64,000 bases of DNA from UBA6055 sp965214085 (GTDB lineage: Bacteria > Chloroflexota > Anaerolineae > Aggregatilineales > Phototrophicaceae), in assembly GCA_965214085.1 (NCBI GenBank), contig OZ243937.1, forward strand, positions 1,798,001 to 1,862,000. The letters run 5' to 3'. The position numbers were made by a program, and so were the translations under genes. The notes beneath the pieces are model-generated. The model had not been told where the DNA came from. It was given only the letters and a program-made list of their open reading frames with translations, and did no database searches. Shown one piece after another: positions 17,975-27,599 of this stretch. Position 1 is the first letter of the stretch; every line of letters begins with the position of its first letter.

Positions 17975-19867
17975 ATGCCTCTGCTGCGACCGTACTGCCT
18001 GGTCGTCACCATCATATTAGTCGGGTTTGCGCTGCGGATACACAATCTGCAGATGGCGCCAATGCGCGGCGATGAAGCATTTAGCGTCTTGTACTGGGCG
18101 GGTACGCCGCTGAACGTTTCGCTGAGCGAAATCGCCCCTGGCGAGCCGCATACGCCGCTGGTCTACGCCATTGGCCGGCTGTGGAACCACCTCATCGGCG
18201 GGATCGATTCGGTATTCGCCTTGCGCTATCTCTCCGCGCTCGGCAATATTCTGGGCGCGCCGGCTATGATCGCGCTCGCTTGGCGGCTGTGTGGCCGGCT
18301 GGACGTTGCGCTGCTCGCGGGCCTTATGTGGGCGGCGCATCCCTACGAGATTTGGCACAGTCAAGAGTTCCGCAACTACGCCTATTGGGGCGGCGCCAGC
18401 GCTGTTGCCTTGTGGATCGGCCTGCGCCTCATCGACGACAAGGCGCGGCAAGCAGACTGGTATCTTTACGCCGCGGTGGCTGGCTTCGCAGTGCTGACCA
18501 TCTACACCGAATGGTTTACCACTGTCGCGCTGGCGGTTTTCGCGATAATTCACCGTTGGCGAGATTGGCGTTTTCTCAGGCGTCTGTATGTGATTCAGCT
18601 GGGCATGGCGGCAATGCTGATCGCCGGCTTGTTGCTCATTCAAGTACGCCAAGGCTTTATGTCAGCCTATCCGGGGCTCGTTCAGTCCTTTGACCTGGCC
18701 GATTATATCGCGCGCTTCGTTCCTTACTTGGCCTCCGGCAGCACAATACCGCTTGACATGGCGGGCGTCGGCTTCGGACTGTCGCTGGCGCTTGTAATCG
18801 CCGCAGTTCTAGTCTACCGGCAGCGTTCAAGTCGGGCTTTCAGTTTTGCCGTCCTGACAGCTGTGATTCCGCTGTTGCTGCTTGGCTTGGTTTCGCAGCG
18901 ATATAATCTTTTCCACCCGCGTTACGCGCTCTCCGCCGCGCCAGGCTTTATTTTGTTGCTGGCGATCGGCAGCAGCCAGGTCGCGCAAGCGCTCTCCCGA
19001 CGTATCCGCTTTGACAGGAGCCTGCTGACATTGGCAGTTGCATTGCCCTGGTTCGCGCTGGCGCTATTGACGCTGGATGCTTACTTCAACAACCCGGTAT
19101 TCCGCAAGGCGCCGGCTTGGGACGAGCTGGGCGACTTCCTGAATTCGCGGGTGGAAGACAGCGATTTGGTCATTCAACTGGCGGTGGATCCGGCCTTTGG
19201 ATATTACTACAATGGTGCCGCCCGCGATATTGGTTTACCCATAAAGCCCGACCAGCCCGCGGCTGAAATCAGCGCGGCTCTTGAGCGGCTGAGCAGCGAG
19301 TACGACAGCATCTACGTGGTTGCCAGGGAGCAAGCCGGCTGGGCGAACACGGGCGTAGTTGTCGAATGGATGCGGGCGAACATGCAGGAAGTGTTAGACA
19401 CGGATGCTGCGGGCCTGCCCATTCGACAGTACCAGCATTGGCGCGTGTCGGACGCGACGCTTGGCGAATTGGCGCGTTACGATGAAACCGTAGCCTTGCT
19501 GGGCTACGAAAGCTGCGATGATCTGCTGCCCAGCGGGGAGTTATTGTTGCGCGTCTACTGGCGGCCGCTTGCACAGTCGCCGCAGGCTTTGAAGTCCTTT
19601 GTTCATGTTTACGGTCCAGAGGCGGGCGCCTCGGGCTGGGGGCTGCGGAGCCAAGACGATCAGTATCCGCAAGCAGGCCGGCTGGACGCGACCACATGGG
19701 CGCATTCAGGCGTTTTCCGCGAGGTCTACTATCTGCCGGTTTCGTCTTTGGATGCAGGCAGGTATGAGATTCGCATCGGCTGGTATGAGCCGGATAGCGG
19801 CGACCGCTTGCTCCTGGCCGACGGCTCTGATTCCTTCGCCCTCTGCGCATTCGAGATTGCTGCCTGA
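17975..19867 (+). CDS. GT39-like (PMT/ArnT-type) membrane glycosyltransferase
   Basis: A 630-residue polytopic protein with roughly nine to eleven helices in the first 370 residues and a soluble C-terminal domain. The loop after the first helix contains MRGDEAFSVLYW, where GT-C enzymes of family 39/83 carry the catalytic Asp-Glu; WAAHPYEIWHSQEFRNYAY also resembles that family. Such enzymes use polyprenyl-phosphate sugars outside the membrane to glycosylate proteins or lipids. The C-terminal 200 residues form a beta-rich domain. The acceptor is unknown; the secreted proteins on either side are candidates by position only. Confidence 0.75.
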   Translation: MPLLRPYCLVVTIILVGFALRIHNLQMAPMRGDEAFSVLYWAGTPLNVSLSEIAPGEPHTPLVYAIGRLWNHLIGGIDSVFALRYLSALGNILGAPAMIALAWRLCGRLDVALLAGLMWAAHPYEIWHSQEFRNYAYWGGASAVALWIGLRLIDDKARQADWYLYAAVAGFAVLTIYTEWFTTVALAVFAIIHRWRDWRFLRRLYVIQLGMAAMLIAGLLLIQVRQGFMSAYPGLVQSFDLADYIARFVPYLASGSTIPLDMAGVGFGLSLALVIAAVLVYRQRSSRAFSFAVLTAVIPLLLLGLVSQRYNLFHPRYALSAAPGFILLLAIGSSQVAQALSRRIRFDRSLLTLAVALPWFALALLTLDAYFNNPVFRKAPAWDELGDFLNSRVEDSDLVIQLAVDPAFGYYYNGAARDIGLPIKPDQPAAEISAALERLSSEYDSIYVVAREQAGWANTGVVVEWMRANMQEVLDTDAAGLPIRQYQHWRVSDATLGELARYDETVALLGYESCDDLLPSGELLLRVYWRPLAQSPQALKSFVHVYGPEAGASGWGLRSQDDQYPQAGRLDATTWAHSGVFREVYYLPVSSLDAGRYEIRIGWYEPDSGDRLLLADGSDSFALCAFEIAA

Positions 19868-19969
19868 AAAGCGCGGCATGCTTAATAGTTACCATTTAAT
19901 TGGCACAGAATCGTGCTCGCTTGTAGACTGCTTTAAGGGCGATTCCTTGGGAATTCTAAGGGTTGAGCT

Positions 19970-22327
19970 ATGAATAGTATTAACTATGTCCTAATAGCCA
20001 CGATATTTGCTCTCTTTGCAGTCTTCAACGGAGCGGCCCAAGACTCTGGTTCCGACACTAGCGAAGCGGCATCGGCTGACCTGCCGCCGGCCGCTTACGA
20101 CGCCTATATCGTTCAAAACGGCGACTCCTTGTCTGGCATCGCGGAAAGATTTAGTACTACTATCGCTGATTTGCGCCAGATCAATGACATCGCGGAAGGC
20201 GAACCCATCTACGCCGGGCAGAGCATGCTTCTGCCGGCCGGCCACAGCGCATTTGTAGAAGTGTACGAGGTCCAGCCGGGTGATACGCTGTTTGAAATTT
20301 CGCAACGATTTAACACCAGCGTCGGCATCATTCAGGGGCTTAACGAAAGCGGCGGCAGCAGCCACATTGAAGCCGGGCAGTTGCTTATTGTGCCCATCGT
20401 CAATGAAGCGGATCTGCTGGTGCATGAGGTCACTCCGGAGGAATCGCTCGACAGCATTTCGCGGCGCTACCATACGACGGTCTCTGTACTGAAATCGCTC
20501 AATGAAATCGCCGATGAAAGCGAGCTGGTTGCGGGCGCAAGTATCCTGGCGCCAAACATTGACGAGACCAAGTTTGAATTGTACGAAGTTACCGTGGCTG
20601 ACTCGCTTTACAGTATTTCGCGGCGCTTCGCCACCAACGAAGAAACATTGATTTCCCTTAACGCGTTGACCGACTCTCTTCATCTGGAGGTCGGCCAGAC
20701 CTTATTGGTACCGCGCATTGACAATAACATCTATGCAGTTTACGTCGTTGCGCCGGGCGATAGTCTCTTTAATATAGCTCGGCGCTACAACACGACGGTG
20801 GCGCAATTGCGCGCGCTGAACGGCGTCGAGGGCGGACGCGATTTGGCGGTCGGGCGGAGCGTAATCGTGCCGCGTGTCGACGAGGCGCTTTTCGAGACCG
20901 TCGTCGTTGAGACGGGCGATTCGCTCTACAGCATCTCCAGACGCTATGATGTCAGCCTGCCCGTCCTGAAGGCGCTCAATCGCCTGGCGGACACGCGCGA
21001 CTTAAAAGTGGGTGAAGCGATTTTGGCGCCCAAGCTGGAAGACGCCGCGCTTGAGGTGCATGTGATACAAGCCGGCGACTCGCTGACTACGATTGCTGAG
21101 GCTTATGGCACCACTGTAGAATTCTTGCAGTCGCTCAACGGCATCTCCAACCCCAGCCTGATTCAGTTGAACGATTCAATACTCGTGCCCGTGCCGCTCG
21201 GGTCTTTCGCGCGGCCTGATTTCGGCTTTGGTATCCAAGCTTTTGCTGACCAGGACGCGGTCGACGACTTGGCAGCGCAGGTCACAGAATTAGGCCTTGA
21301 TTGGGTCAAGGTCGATGTGTCATGGGCCGAGTTGGAAGCTGAGCCGGGAATTTACGATTATCAGGCGCTGGATGCGATGGTCGCCGCTTTCGATCGGATA
21401 GATGTGAAGATCCTGCTGAACGTCTATGAGGCGCCGGGTTGGAGCCGCAGGACCAGCACTGCAAAGCTCAATAGCGCCATGCGCGAATACGGGGGCCCCC
21501 CAGAAGATCTCGCCGATTTTGCCAGTTTTATGACAAATCTGGCAACACGATACGCGGGGCTGGTAGATGCCTACGAAATCTGGAAGTCGCCCAACCTGCT
21601 GAAGTATTGGACGGCGCCGGTCTACTATCAGGAACCGGAATTGACTGACGATGGCGACTACGGCATCCCCGATGAGGTTCAGCTGGGCGCTGGCTACTAC
21701 GTTCCGCTGCTGAAAGTCGCCTACGACGCCATCAAGTCGCACGATGAGCGCGCGCTCGTAATCAGCGCGGGTTTGGCGCCTGTTGGCTTCTCCGACGGCT
21801 ACAATTCCATTGATACTGGCGCCTTCCTGCAAGGGATGCTGGACCAAGGCGCGGCGGCCAGCAGCGACGCCATCGGCGCGGTATTCAGCGCGTCGGCAGT
21901 GCCGCCGACGCTCAAATGCTGCGACAAGCCGCCAGGCGTAGATTCGCATTATGAATCATTCTTGCAGTATCTGCCCGATCTTCTGGATTTCTACACCAAG
22001 GTCTTGAACATAAATGGTTACAGCGATATGCCGATATTTGTCACTCAGATGGGTTGGGGCACCAGCGAAGGCGCCAATACAGCGGCGCCATCGAGCGGTT
22101 ACGAGTGGTTGACTTATACCAGCGAAGATGAACAAGCGCTCTACGTGACGCAGGCATATTCAATTGTGCCGAAGATGGAAAATGTCTCGGCGATGATCTT
22201 GTACAATCTCAATGGCTGCGCCGCCGGGGATGATGAAGCTTGCTTCTTCAGTCTCATCGACGCCGCGGGCGAGAGGCGACCGGTTTACGCTTCGTTCAGG
22301 GACGCGCCCAAGCCGAAGTCTGCCTGA
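19970..22327 (+). CDS. Seven-LysM protein with catalytically altered glycoside-hydrolase-like barrel
   Basis: A 785-residue exported protein. Signal peptide 1-24, then seven consecutive LysM repeats (about 46-410; for example YIVQNGDSLSGIAERFSTT, YVVAPGDSLFNIARRYNTT) that would bind peptidoglycan or other N-acetylglucosamine polymers. A TIM-barrel region follows (about 415-780), resembling GH39/GH5-type clan GH-A enzymes (DFGFGIQAF, LGLDWVKVDVSWAELE, YEIW, MGWGTS). The acid/base site normally reading NEP is K539-S540-P541, and the nucleophile site normally reading TEFGW is T-Q693-M-G-W. Both glutamates are replaced, so a binding rather than hydrolytic role is likely. It converges on the LysM lipoprotein gene. 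Confidence 0.85.
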   Translation: MNSINYVLIATIFALFAVFNGAAQDSGSDTSEAASADLPPAAYDAYIVQNGDSLSGIAERFSTTIADLRQINDIAEGEPIYAGQSMLLPAGHSAFVEVYEVQPGDTLFEISQRFNTSVGIIQGLNESGGSSHIEAGQLLIVPIVNEADLLVHEVTPEESLDSISRRYHTTVSVLKSLNEIADESELVAGASILAPNIDETKFELYEVTVADSLYSISRRFATNEETLISLNALTDSLHLEVGQTLLVPRIDNNIYAVYVVAPGDSLFNIARRYNTTVAQLRALNGVEGGRDLAVGRSVIVPRVDEALFETVVVETGDSLYSISRRYDVSLPVLKALNRLADTRDLKVGEAILAPKLEDAALEVHVIQAGDSLTTIAEAYGTTVEFLQSLNGISNPSLIQLNDSILVPVPLGSFARPDFGFGIQAFADQDAVDDLAAQVTELGLDWVKVDVSWAELEAEPGIYDYQALDAMVAAFDRIDVKILLNVYEAPGWSRRTSTAKLNSAMREYGGPPEDLADFASFMTNLATRYAGLVDAYEIWKSPNLLKYWTAPVYYQEPELTDDGDYGIPDEVQLGAGYYVPLLKVAYDAIKSHDERALVISAGLAPVGFSDGYNSIDTGAFLQGMLDQGAAASSDAIGAVFSASAVPPTLKCCDKPPGVDSHYESFLQYLPDLLDFYTKVLNINGYSDMPIFVTQMGWGTSEGANTAAPSSGYEWLTYTSEDEQALYVTQAYSIVPKMENVSAMILYNLNGCAAGDDEACFFSLIDAAGERRPVYASFRDAPKPKSA

Positions 22328-22398
22328 GGACGCGCGGCAGGTGTATTGCTGTGCTTGGCTCGGCCGCATGGAGCGTGCCCGGCTCTAAACCCGATGCA

Positions 22399-23517
22399 TC
22401 AGCTGCCAAGCCAGCGAAAACTGCGCCAATTGCCTTCTTCGCCGACGTAATTATAGATTCCACGCTCGTCAACTTGCGCCACCGAAACTCGCCACAGAAT
22501 GTCATGAGAGCGGCCGTCGCTGGGCATGAAGGCAGCCGGCGCCTGGAATGAGTTGGCGCGCGTGACATTTCGCAGCGCCTGGTTGGTCGTTTGGTCGACC
22601 AATTCCACCAAGTACTCGTCTAGTTCATTCATGCCGCTGAGGCCCACCCATTGAACACGCAATGGTTCGTGAGGAATCTCCTGCCCGTCAAGCGGGTAGA
22701 CAAGGCGGGGCGCCAGCTTGGTCGCCGTCGGCGTGGCTGTCTCCCGCCCGCTGGGTGTGGGAAACTTGGTGGGCAAGGGCGTCGGCAGCGGAACGCGGAC
22801 GCATTGGCCTATGCGTAGATTTGGCGCGCAGTTTTCACCGCCGCTGGGGAGCGTAAAATTGCAGCCGAACCAGTTCAAGTCTCGATTCAATCCATGTAGG
22901 ATTTCCAAAGTGGTACTATTCTGGACCGCCACGCCAATGATGGCGTCGCCCGACTGCACGATATGGCAGCCGACGGTCGCGCCCGCAGGCAATACCACAC
23001 CGGAAGAGTCGTCCGCGCCGATGGTCGCCAACAGCTCTTGCGTGGCTTCCGCGCCCGGCGGAGTAGGCCTCAGGGTAGGCCGCGGGATACGAATGGTGAT
23101 GCCGCCGCGTACTGAATCGGCGTCGGGGATATTGGCGTTCAGCGCCACCACGGTCGCGGCGACGTTAGGCTCGTAGCCATAGCCGTGCTGCGGTAATTGA
23201 ATGATATAGAAGAGCGTCTCACCCTCGCCGACCAGGTATTCAAAGTAAGGCAGGGTTGCCGTCGGCGACGCGGCGATGACGGTTGCGGATGGGGCTTGGG
23301 TAGCTGTGGCTGTGGCTGCCGCTGCTTCTGGCGCGGGCTTTGTGCTGGTCGCCGTTGGCGATGCTGGCGTGGCAGTCGCAGGCAGCAGCGGCGTGGCGGT
23401 CGCGATGGCTTCGGATTCGTTGGTTGGCGGCGGCCCGATTTGTGGCTGGTTTATGTTGCAGCCCGCAGCCAAATATAAAGACAATCCCAGAAGCGAAACG
23501 AGCAGGCGCTTTCTCAT
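22399..23517 (-). CDS. LysM-type lipoprotein with Thr-rich linkers
   Basis: A 372-residue lipoprotein with lipobox LAAGC at the end of its signal peptide (MRKRLLVSLLGLSLYLAAGC). A Thr/Ala/Pro linker (about 30-90) leads to a LysM-like unit (FEYLVGEGETLFYIIQLPQHGYGYEPNVAATVVALNANI) and a second one with two Cys (CHIVQSGDAIIGVAVQNSTT...CVRVPLP). A second linker leads to a C-terminal beta-sandwich (LVYPLDGQEIPHEPLRVQWVG). The ATG at 23517 overlaps the stop of the upstream gene as ATGA, fixing the start and indicating coupling. It shares its plan with the upstream protein, probably by duplication. It is probably attached to the outer membrane-face and cell wall. Confidence 0.8.
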   Translation of the reverse strand: MRKRLLVSLLGLSLYLAAGCNINQPQIGPPPTNESEAIATATPLLPATATPASPTATSTKPAPEAAAATATATQAPSATVIAASPTATLPYFEYLVGEGETLFYIIQLPQHGYGYEPNVAATVVALNANIPDADSVRGGITIRIPRPTLRPTPPGAEATQELLATIGADDSSGVVLPAGATVGCHIVQSGDAIIGVAVQNSTTLEILHGLNRDLNWFGCNFTLPSGGENCAPNLRIGQCVRVPLPTPLPTKFPTPSGRETATPTATKLAPRLVYPLDGQEIPHEPLRVQWVGLSGMNELDEYLVELVDQTTNQALRNVTRANSFQAPAAFMPSDGRSHDILWRVSVAQVDERGIYNYVGEEGNWRSFRWLGS

Positions 23518-24818
23518 GATTCGGGCTGTCCTCTGCCTTGCCATACAAAGTGCCGCGAATCTGTGGCGTGGGTAACCGCCGCGGCAAACGTATCGTAGAC
23601 GCTAATTTGCCAGTCATACCGCTGGCTGCCCGCGCCCGGGCTCTGCCACTCCGATGGGATGATGAAGTACAACTCCTTGGTATCGGCTGTGAAGCGATCG
23701 CCGCTGTCAATATTCGTCAGCGAGATTCGATAGACTTGCCCCTCGCTGAGCGCGCCTGTGCCTACCCAGCGCAAGGTTACTTGCTCATTTGGCGAAAAGA
23801 AGGCTTCATCGGCGGGGCCTTGTGCCACCGGCGCGTTGAATGTGGCTGTAGGCGATGGCGTGGGCGTTTCGCTTCCGGATGAGGTCGGGATTGCGGTAGC
23901 CGTCGGCGCGGGGGCTGGCACACGGATCCTCTGATTCACAAACAGCTGTACGGTGCATTCGGGCCCCCCATAGACTTCGCTGAAGTCGCATAAGCTAAAC
24001 GAAATCTCCGGATTCAAGTCCGCGAGCGTCTTGATGTTTATATCGTGAATTGCGGCTACATATATCATGTCATCATCGGGTTGCACAAGGTACCACATTA
24101 AGCCCGGCAGCAGCGTTGGGATCTGCGTGGGCGCGAATGGATCGAAAGCCAGCCGCGTCAGTTCCTCTCTTCCGGTCGCGGCGGCGGAGTCTTGCGGTGG
24201 CGGCGTGGCAGCCGGGTCGACGGTTGGCGACGGCTGCGGCACGGCGATTTCTTGACCGATCTGAATTCGAGATTCGTCAGCAATGTTGTTGATTGCCATG
24301 ACGGTCGGCAGAATATCCAGGTTGCTATAGCCGCAACGCAGAATGATGGCGATCAGCGAGTCGCCCTCCGCTACCCGCCGGAGGCATGGACCCGGCGTCG
24401 CCGTTTCGCTGGGCTTCGGCGAAGGGACAGGGCTAATGGTGAAGGTTGCTGTCGGCGTCCCGGGCGTGATTGATGGCGCAACAACGCGCGTTGGGGACGA
24501 GGTGGGGATTGCGGCGCTGATCGCTGGGGCTGCGCGCATCCGGTTGCTTAAATGTAAGGCGATGGCCAGCGCGAGCGCCACAGCCAGCAGCAGGATAATA
24601 AGCATCCCGCTCAATAGGCGGCCCGCGCCAGCGAGCGATGCTTCGGCCAGATCGGTCTCGCCAAAGCGGTAATCGTAATTGTCCGCGCGCGCTTCACTGC
24701 CGTCGGCATCTTCATCGGGCGCGACCTCGGTAATCGTCGTTCCGCAGGTGGCGCAGAGCAGCGCATTGCGGTGATTGCGCGCAGAGCAGATTGGGCAGGT
24801 CTTAGGGCTGTCCGTCAA
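23514..24818 (-). CDS. Zinc-ribbon, single-helix membrane protein with LysM repeats
   Basis: A 434-residue protein. Cytoplasmic N-terminal zinc ribbon (CPICSARNHRNALLCATCG, residues 8-26), a membrane helix (about 70-90), a Thr/Pro linker, a LysM (CLRRVAEGDSLIAIILRCGYSNLDILPTVMAINNI), a second LysM-like unit with paired Cys (WYLVQPDDDMIYVAAIHDIN...RIRVPAP), another linker and a C-terminal beta-sandwich (GPADEAFFSPNEQVTLRWVG). The last three modules match the downstream lipoprotein. It probably spans the membrane with the LysM part outside. The zinc ribbon inside could report on or recruit a partner, which is speculative. Confidence 0.8.
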   Translation of the reverse strand: MTDSPKTCPICSARNHRNALLCATCGTTITEVAPDEDADGSEARADNYDYRFGETDLAEASLAGAGRLLSGMLIILLLAVALALAIALHLSNRMRAAPAISAAIPTSSPTRVVAPSITPGTPTATFTISPVPSPKPSETATPGPCLRRVAEGDSLIAIILRCGYSNLDILPTVMAINNIADESRIQIGQEIAVPQPSPTVDPAATPPPQDSAAATGREELTRLAFDPFAPTQIPTLLPGLMWYLVQPDDDMIYVAAIHDINIKTLADLNPEISFSLCDFSEVYGGPECTVQLFVNQRIRVPAPAPTATAIPTSSGSETPTPSPTATFNAPVAQGPADEAFFSPNEQVTLRWVGTGALSEGQVYRISLTNIDSGDRFTADTKELYFIIPSEWQSPGAGSQRYDWQISVYDTFAAAVTHATDSRHFVWQGRGQPES

Positions 24819-24942
24819 TCATCGTCCTCAATGATGGAGTCCACTTCAACTCAATTATATCGGATGACAGCGGCAAGCTAGAAATCAGGGCATCTGTCGC
24901 AGGCAAATCGCCAGTCGGCGCTGCGAAGGCGCCCCAGCCACA

Positions 24943-27588
24943 TCAATCGCAGAGGCTGGCCGCCCGCTCCCGAATCTGCGCGAGCGCTGCTTCCAGATCG
25001 GTCAGGCGGTCGCGCTCCCGCTGTACAACCGCGGGTTGGGCGCGCTCGACGAACTTCTGGTTGCCGAGCATGGACGCGGTGCGCTGAAGCTGCTGCTGCA
25101 GTTTCGCCATCTCGTTCGCCAGTCGCTGGCACTCGGCTTCCAAGTCCAGCATGCCTTCCAGCGGCAGAAATAGGGACATATCGCCAACCACGATGCTGGC
25201 GGCGTTGGGCGGCGCGTCTTGGTCAAGCGGGATTAACTCCAGCGCCTCAACATTACATAGGCGCAGCAGGATATGCGCATTTTCGGCCAGGCTGGCTGTT
25301 GCCGGATTCGCATGGGCTATCGCGCCGATACGCCGGCCCGGGTCTACCTGGTATTCTCCGCGCGTATTACGAATCTCGCGCACGACATCCAGGAAGGAGC
25401 GCATGCGCGCCTCGATATCATCGTCAATCAGCTGCTCGTCGGCTGTGGGCCAGTCGGCTACGATAAGCGCGTCGCCTGCGTGCGGGAGGTAGCGCCAAGC
25501 CTCTTCGGTTATGAAGGGCATGAATGGGTGCAGCAGGCGCAGGCAGCAGTCTTGAACATGGACGAGGACACGCTGTGTAGATGCTTTCTCCTTCGCGCTG
25601 CCTTGATAGAGAGCATGTTTGCTGATCTCCAGGTAGAACGGCGCCAACTCGTCCCACATGAAAGCCAGGATCTGGTTGCCGGCTTCGCCATATTGATAGA
25701 TGTCGAAGAGGTATTGCACATTTGTGATGAGCCGCTGCAGCCGGCTGATTATCCAGCGCGAGGCCAGATCCATTTCTTTTGTCGGCGGCAGCCCCAGCTC
25801 CAGCTCGCCCTCGAGATTCATGTTGATAAACGCTGTCATCTGCCAGATTTTGTTGATGAAGCGGAAGCTGTGATCCAGGCGCGTTTCATCCAGGTGACAG
25901 TCGTTGCCGGGCGTCCCACTGGTAATCAAGGTAAATCGCAGCGGATCGGCGCCGAGGTCGTCGACGACCGTCAGCGGGTCAATGGCGTTGCCCAGCGTTT
26001 TGCTGAACTTTTTGCCGCCTTCCGCCCGCACCAGCCCGTGCAGATAGACGGTGTGGAAGGGAGCCTCGTCCGTGAACCACAAACCCATCATGATCATACG
26101 CGCGACCCAGAAGAAGAGAATGTCATGTCCGGTTTCCATGACCTGCGTGGGATAGAAGCGCTGCATGTCAAGCGTTTCGTCGGGCCAGCCCAGGGTGCTA
26201 AAGGGCCACAGACCGCTGCTGAACCAGGTATCAAGCACGTCCTGTTCCATCGCCCAGCCAGGGCCCGCCGGCGCCTCGCGTCCAACGTAAATCTCGCCTT
26301 GCGGTTCGCCGTCTTTCTCGCGATACCAAGCCGGAATCCGATGCCCCCACCAAAGCTGACGACTGACGCACCAGTCCTGAATGTTTTCCAGCCAGTGAAA
26401 ATAGACTTTCTCAAAGCGCTCGGGCACGATGCGGATGCGGCCCTCACGCACAGCTTCGATGGCTTTGTCCGCCAGCGGCTGAATGCGGACGTACCACTGC
26501 GTGCTCATCATCGGCTCGACGACTTCGCCGCCGCGCTGACTGCGTGGAATGCGTGTGACATAGGGCTCGGTCTTGATGACCAGGCCGAGGGCGGCCATAT
26601 CGCTCCAAAGCCGCTCGCGGCAGTCATAGCGATCCAATCCAGCGTACTTGCCGGCTTTGGCATTCATGCTGGCGTCTTTGTTCAGGATATTGAGGGATTC
26701 CAGGCCGTGAGTCTGCGCCAGTTCGTAGTCGTTAAAATCGTGGCCGGGCGTTACTTTCAGGGCGCCGGCGCCAAAATCCATATCGACATATTCATCGCCG
26801 ATAACCGGGATCTCGCGCTCCAGGATCGGGACGTAAGCGCGCTTGCCGATCAGGTGTCGGTAGCGCTCGTCGTCTGGATGCACCGCGACGGCGGTATCAC
26901 CTAGGATCGTCTCCGGTCTAGTGGTGGCCACGGGAAGAAATTGCCCGCCTTCGACCGGGTACTTAAAGAAATAGAGCGTGACTTCTTCTTCGTTTGACTC
27001 GACTTCCAAATCGGAAACGGCAGTTTGCAAGCCCGGGCTCCAGTTGACGAGCCGCGGTCCGCGATAGATCAGCCCCTGCTCCCATAAGGTGACAAAGGCG
27101 TTTATGACTGCTGCCGACAGCCCGTCGTCCAGTGTGAAGCGCTCGCGATCCCAGTCGCAGCTGGCGCCGAGCCGCCTCAGCTGGCGAATGATCGTGCCAC
27201 CCTGTTCTTCTTTCCATTGCCAGGTGCGCTGGAGAAATTCTTCGTAGCCAACTTCCTCGCGGCTGGTCCCTTCAGCGCGCAGCATCTTTTCCACTTGCAG
27301 CTGCGTGGCGATGCCGGCGTGATCGGTACCAGGCAGCCACAAGGCGGCTTTGCCCCGCATGCGCTCGTAGCGGATCATCAGATCTTCGAGCGCGGTGAAG
27401 AGCGCGTGGCCGATATGCAGGCTGCCGGTGACGTTTGGCGGCGGCATGCTGATGACGAAGGGCTCAGCAGCCTCTGGCGCGGCTTCCGGCTTGAACCAGC
27501 CCTGCTTAAGCCACCAGTCGTAAAGGCGCGGCTCGGCTTCCGCAAAGTTGAAATTGCGCGGCATGTTGCTTTTCGCAGTTGCTTTCAT
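24943..27588 (-). CDS. valS: Valyl-tRNA synthetase
   Basis: An 881-residue class I synthetase charging tRNA-Val. HIGH-type motif in PPPNVTGSLHIGHAL; the KMSKS site reads KKFSKTLGN, a milder variant. The editing domain contains TTRPETILGDTAVAVHPDDERY. A C-terminal coiled coil (LDLEAECQRLANEMAKLQQQLQRT) ends the protein. The start ATG 27588 has AGGAG about 9 bases upstream; an ORF extension to 27636 runs into the T-box terminator and is not real. Expression is controlled by the T-box leader directly upstream. Confidence 0.96.
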   Translation of the reverse strand: MKATAKSNMPRNFNFAEAEPRLYDWWLKQGWFKPEAAPEAAEPFVISMPPPNVTGSLHIGHALFTALEDLMIRYERMRGKAALWLPGTDHAGIATQLQVEKMLRAEGTSREEVGYEEFLQRTWQWKEEQGGTIIRQLRRLGASCDWDRERFTLDDGLSAAVINAFVTLWEQGLIYRGPRLVNWSPGLQTAVSDLEVESNEEEVTLYFFKYPVEGGQFLPVATTRPETILGDTAVAVHPDDERYRHLIGKRAYVPILEREIPVIGDEYVDMDFGAGALKVTPGHDFNDYELAQTHGLESLNILNKDASMNAKAGKYAGLDRYDCRERLWSDMAALGLVIKTEPYVTRIPRSQRGGEVVEPMMSTQWYVRIQPLADKAIEAVREGRIRIVPERFEKVYFHWLENIQDWCVSRQLWWGHRIPAWYREKDGEPQGEIYVGREAPAGPGWAMEQDVLDTWFSSGLWPFSTLGWPDETLDMQRFYPTQVMETGHDILFFWVARMIMMGLWFTDEAPFHTVYLHGLVRAEGGKKFSKTLGNAIDPLTVVDDLGADPLRFTLITSGTPGNDCHLDETRLDHSFRFINKIWQMTAFINMNLEGELELGLPPTKEMDLASRWIISRLQRLITNVQYLFDIYQYGEAGNQILAFMWDELAPFYLEISKHALYQGSAKEKASTQRVLVHVQDCCLRLLHPFMPFITEEAWRYLPHAGDALIVADWPTADEQLIDDDIEARMRSFLDVVREIRNTRGEYQVDPGRRIGAIAHANPATASLAENAHILLRLCNVEALELIPLDQDAPPNAASIVVGDMSLFLPLEGMLDLEAECQRLANEMAKLQQQLQRTASMLGNQKFVERAQPAVVQRERDRLTDLEAALAQIRERAASLCD

Positions 27589-27599
27589 AGGGTCGATCT

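Noticed and set aside
22399..23517. Thr/Ala/Pro linkers as phase-variable coding repeats
   Set aside because: The codons are mixed and there is no simple tandem DNA repeat that could slip.
25273..26904. A 543-codon open frame on the forward strand
   Set aside because: It is exactly antisense to valS, shows no protein family features and is a by-product of valS codon bias.
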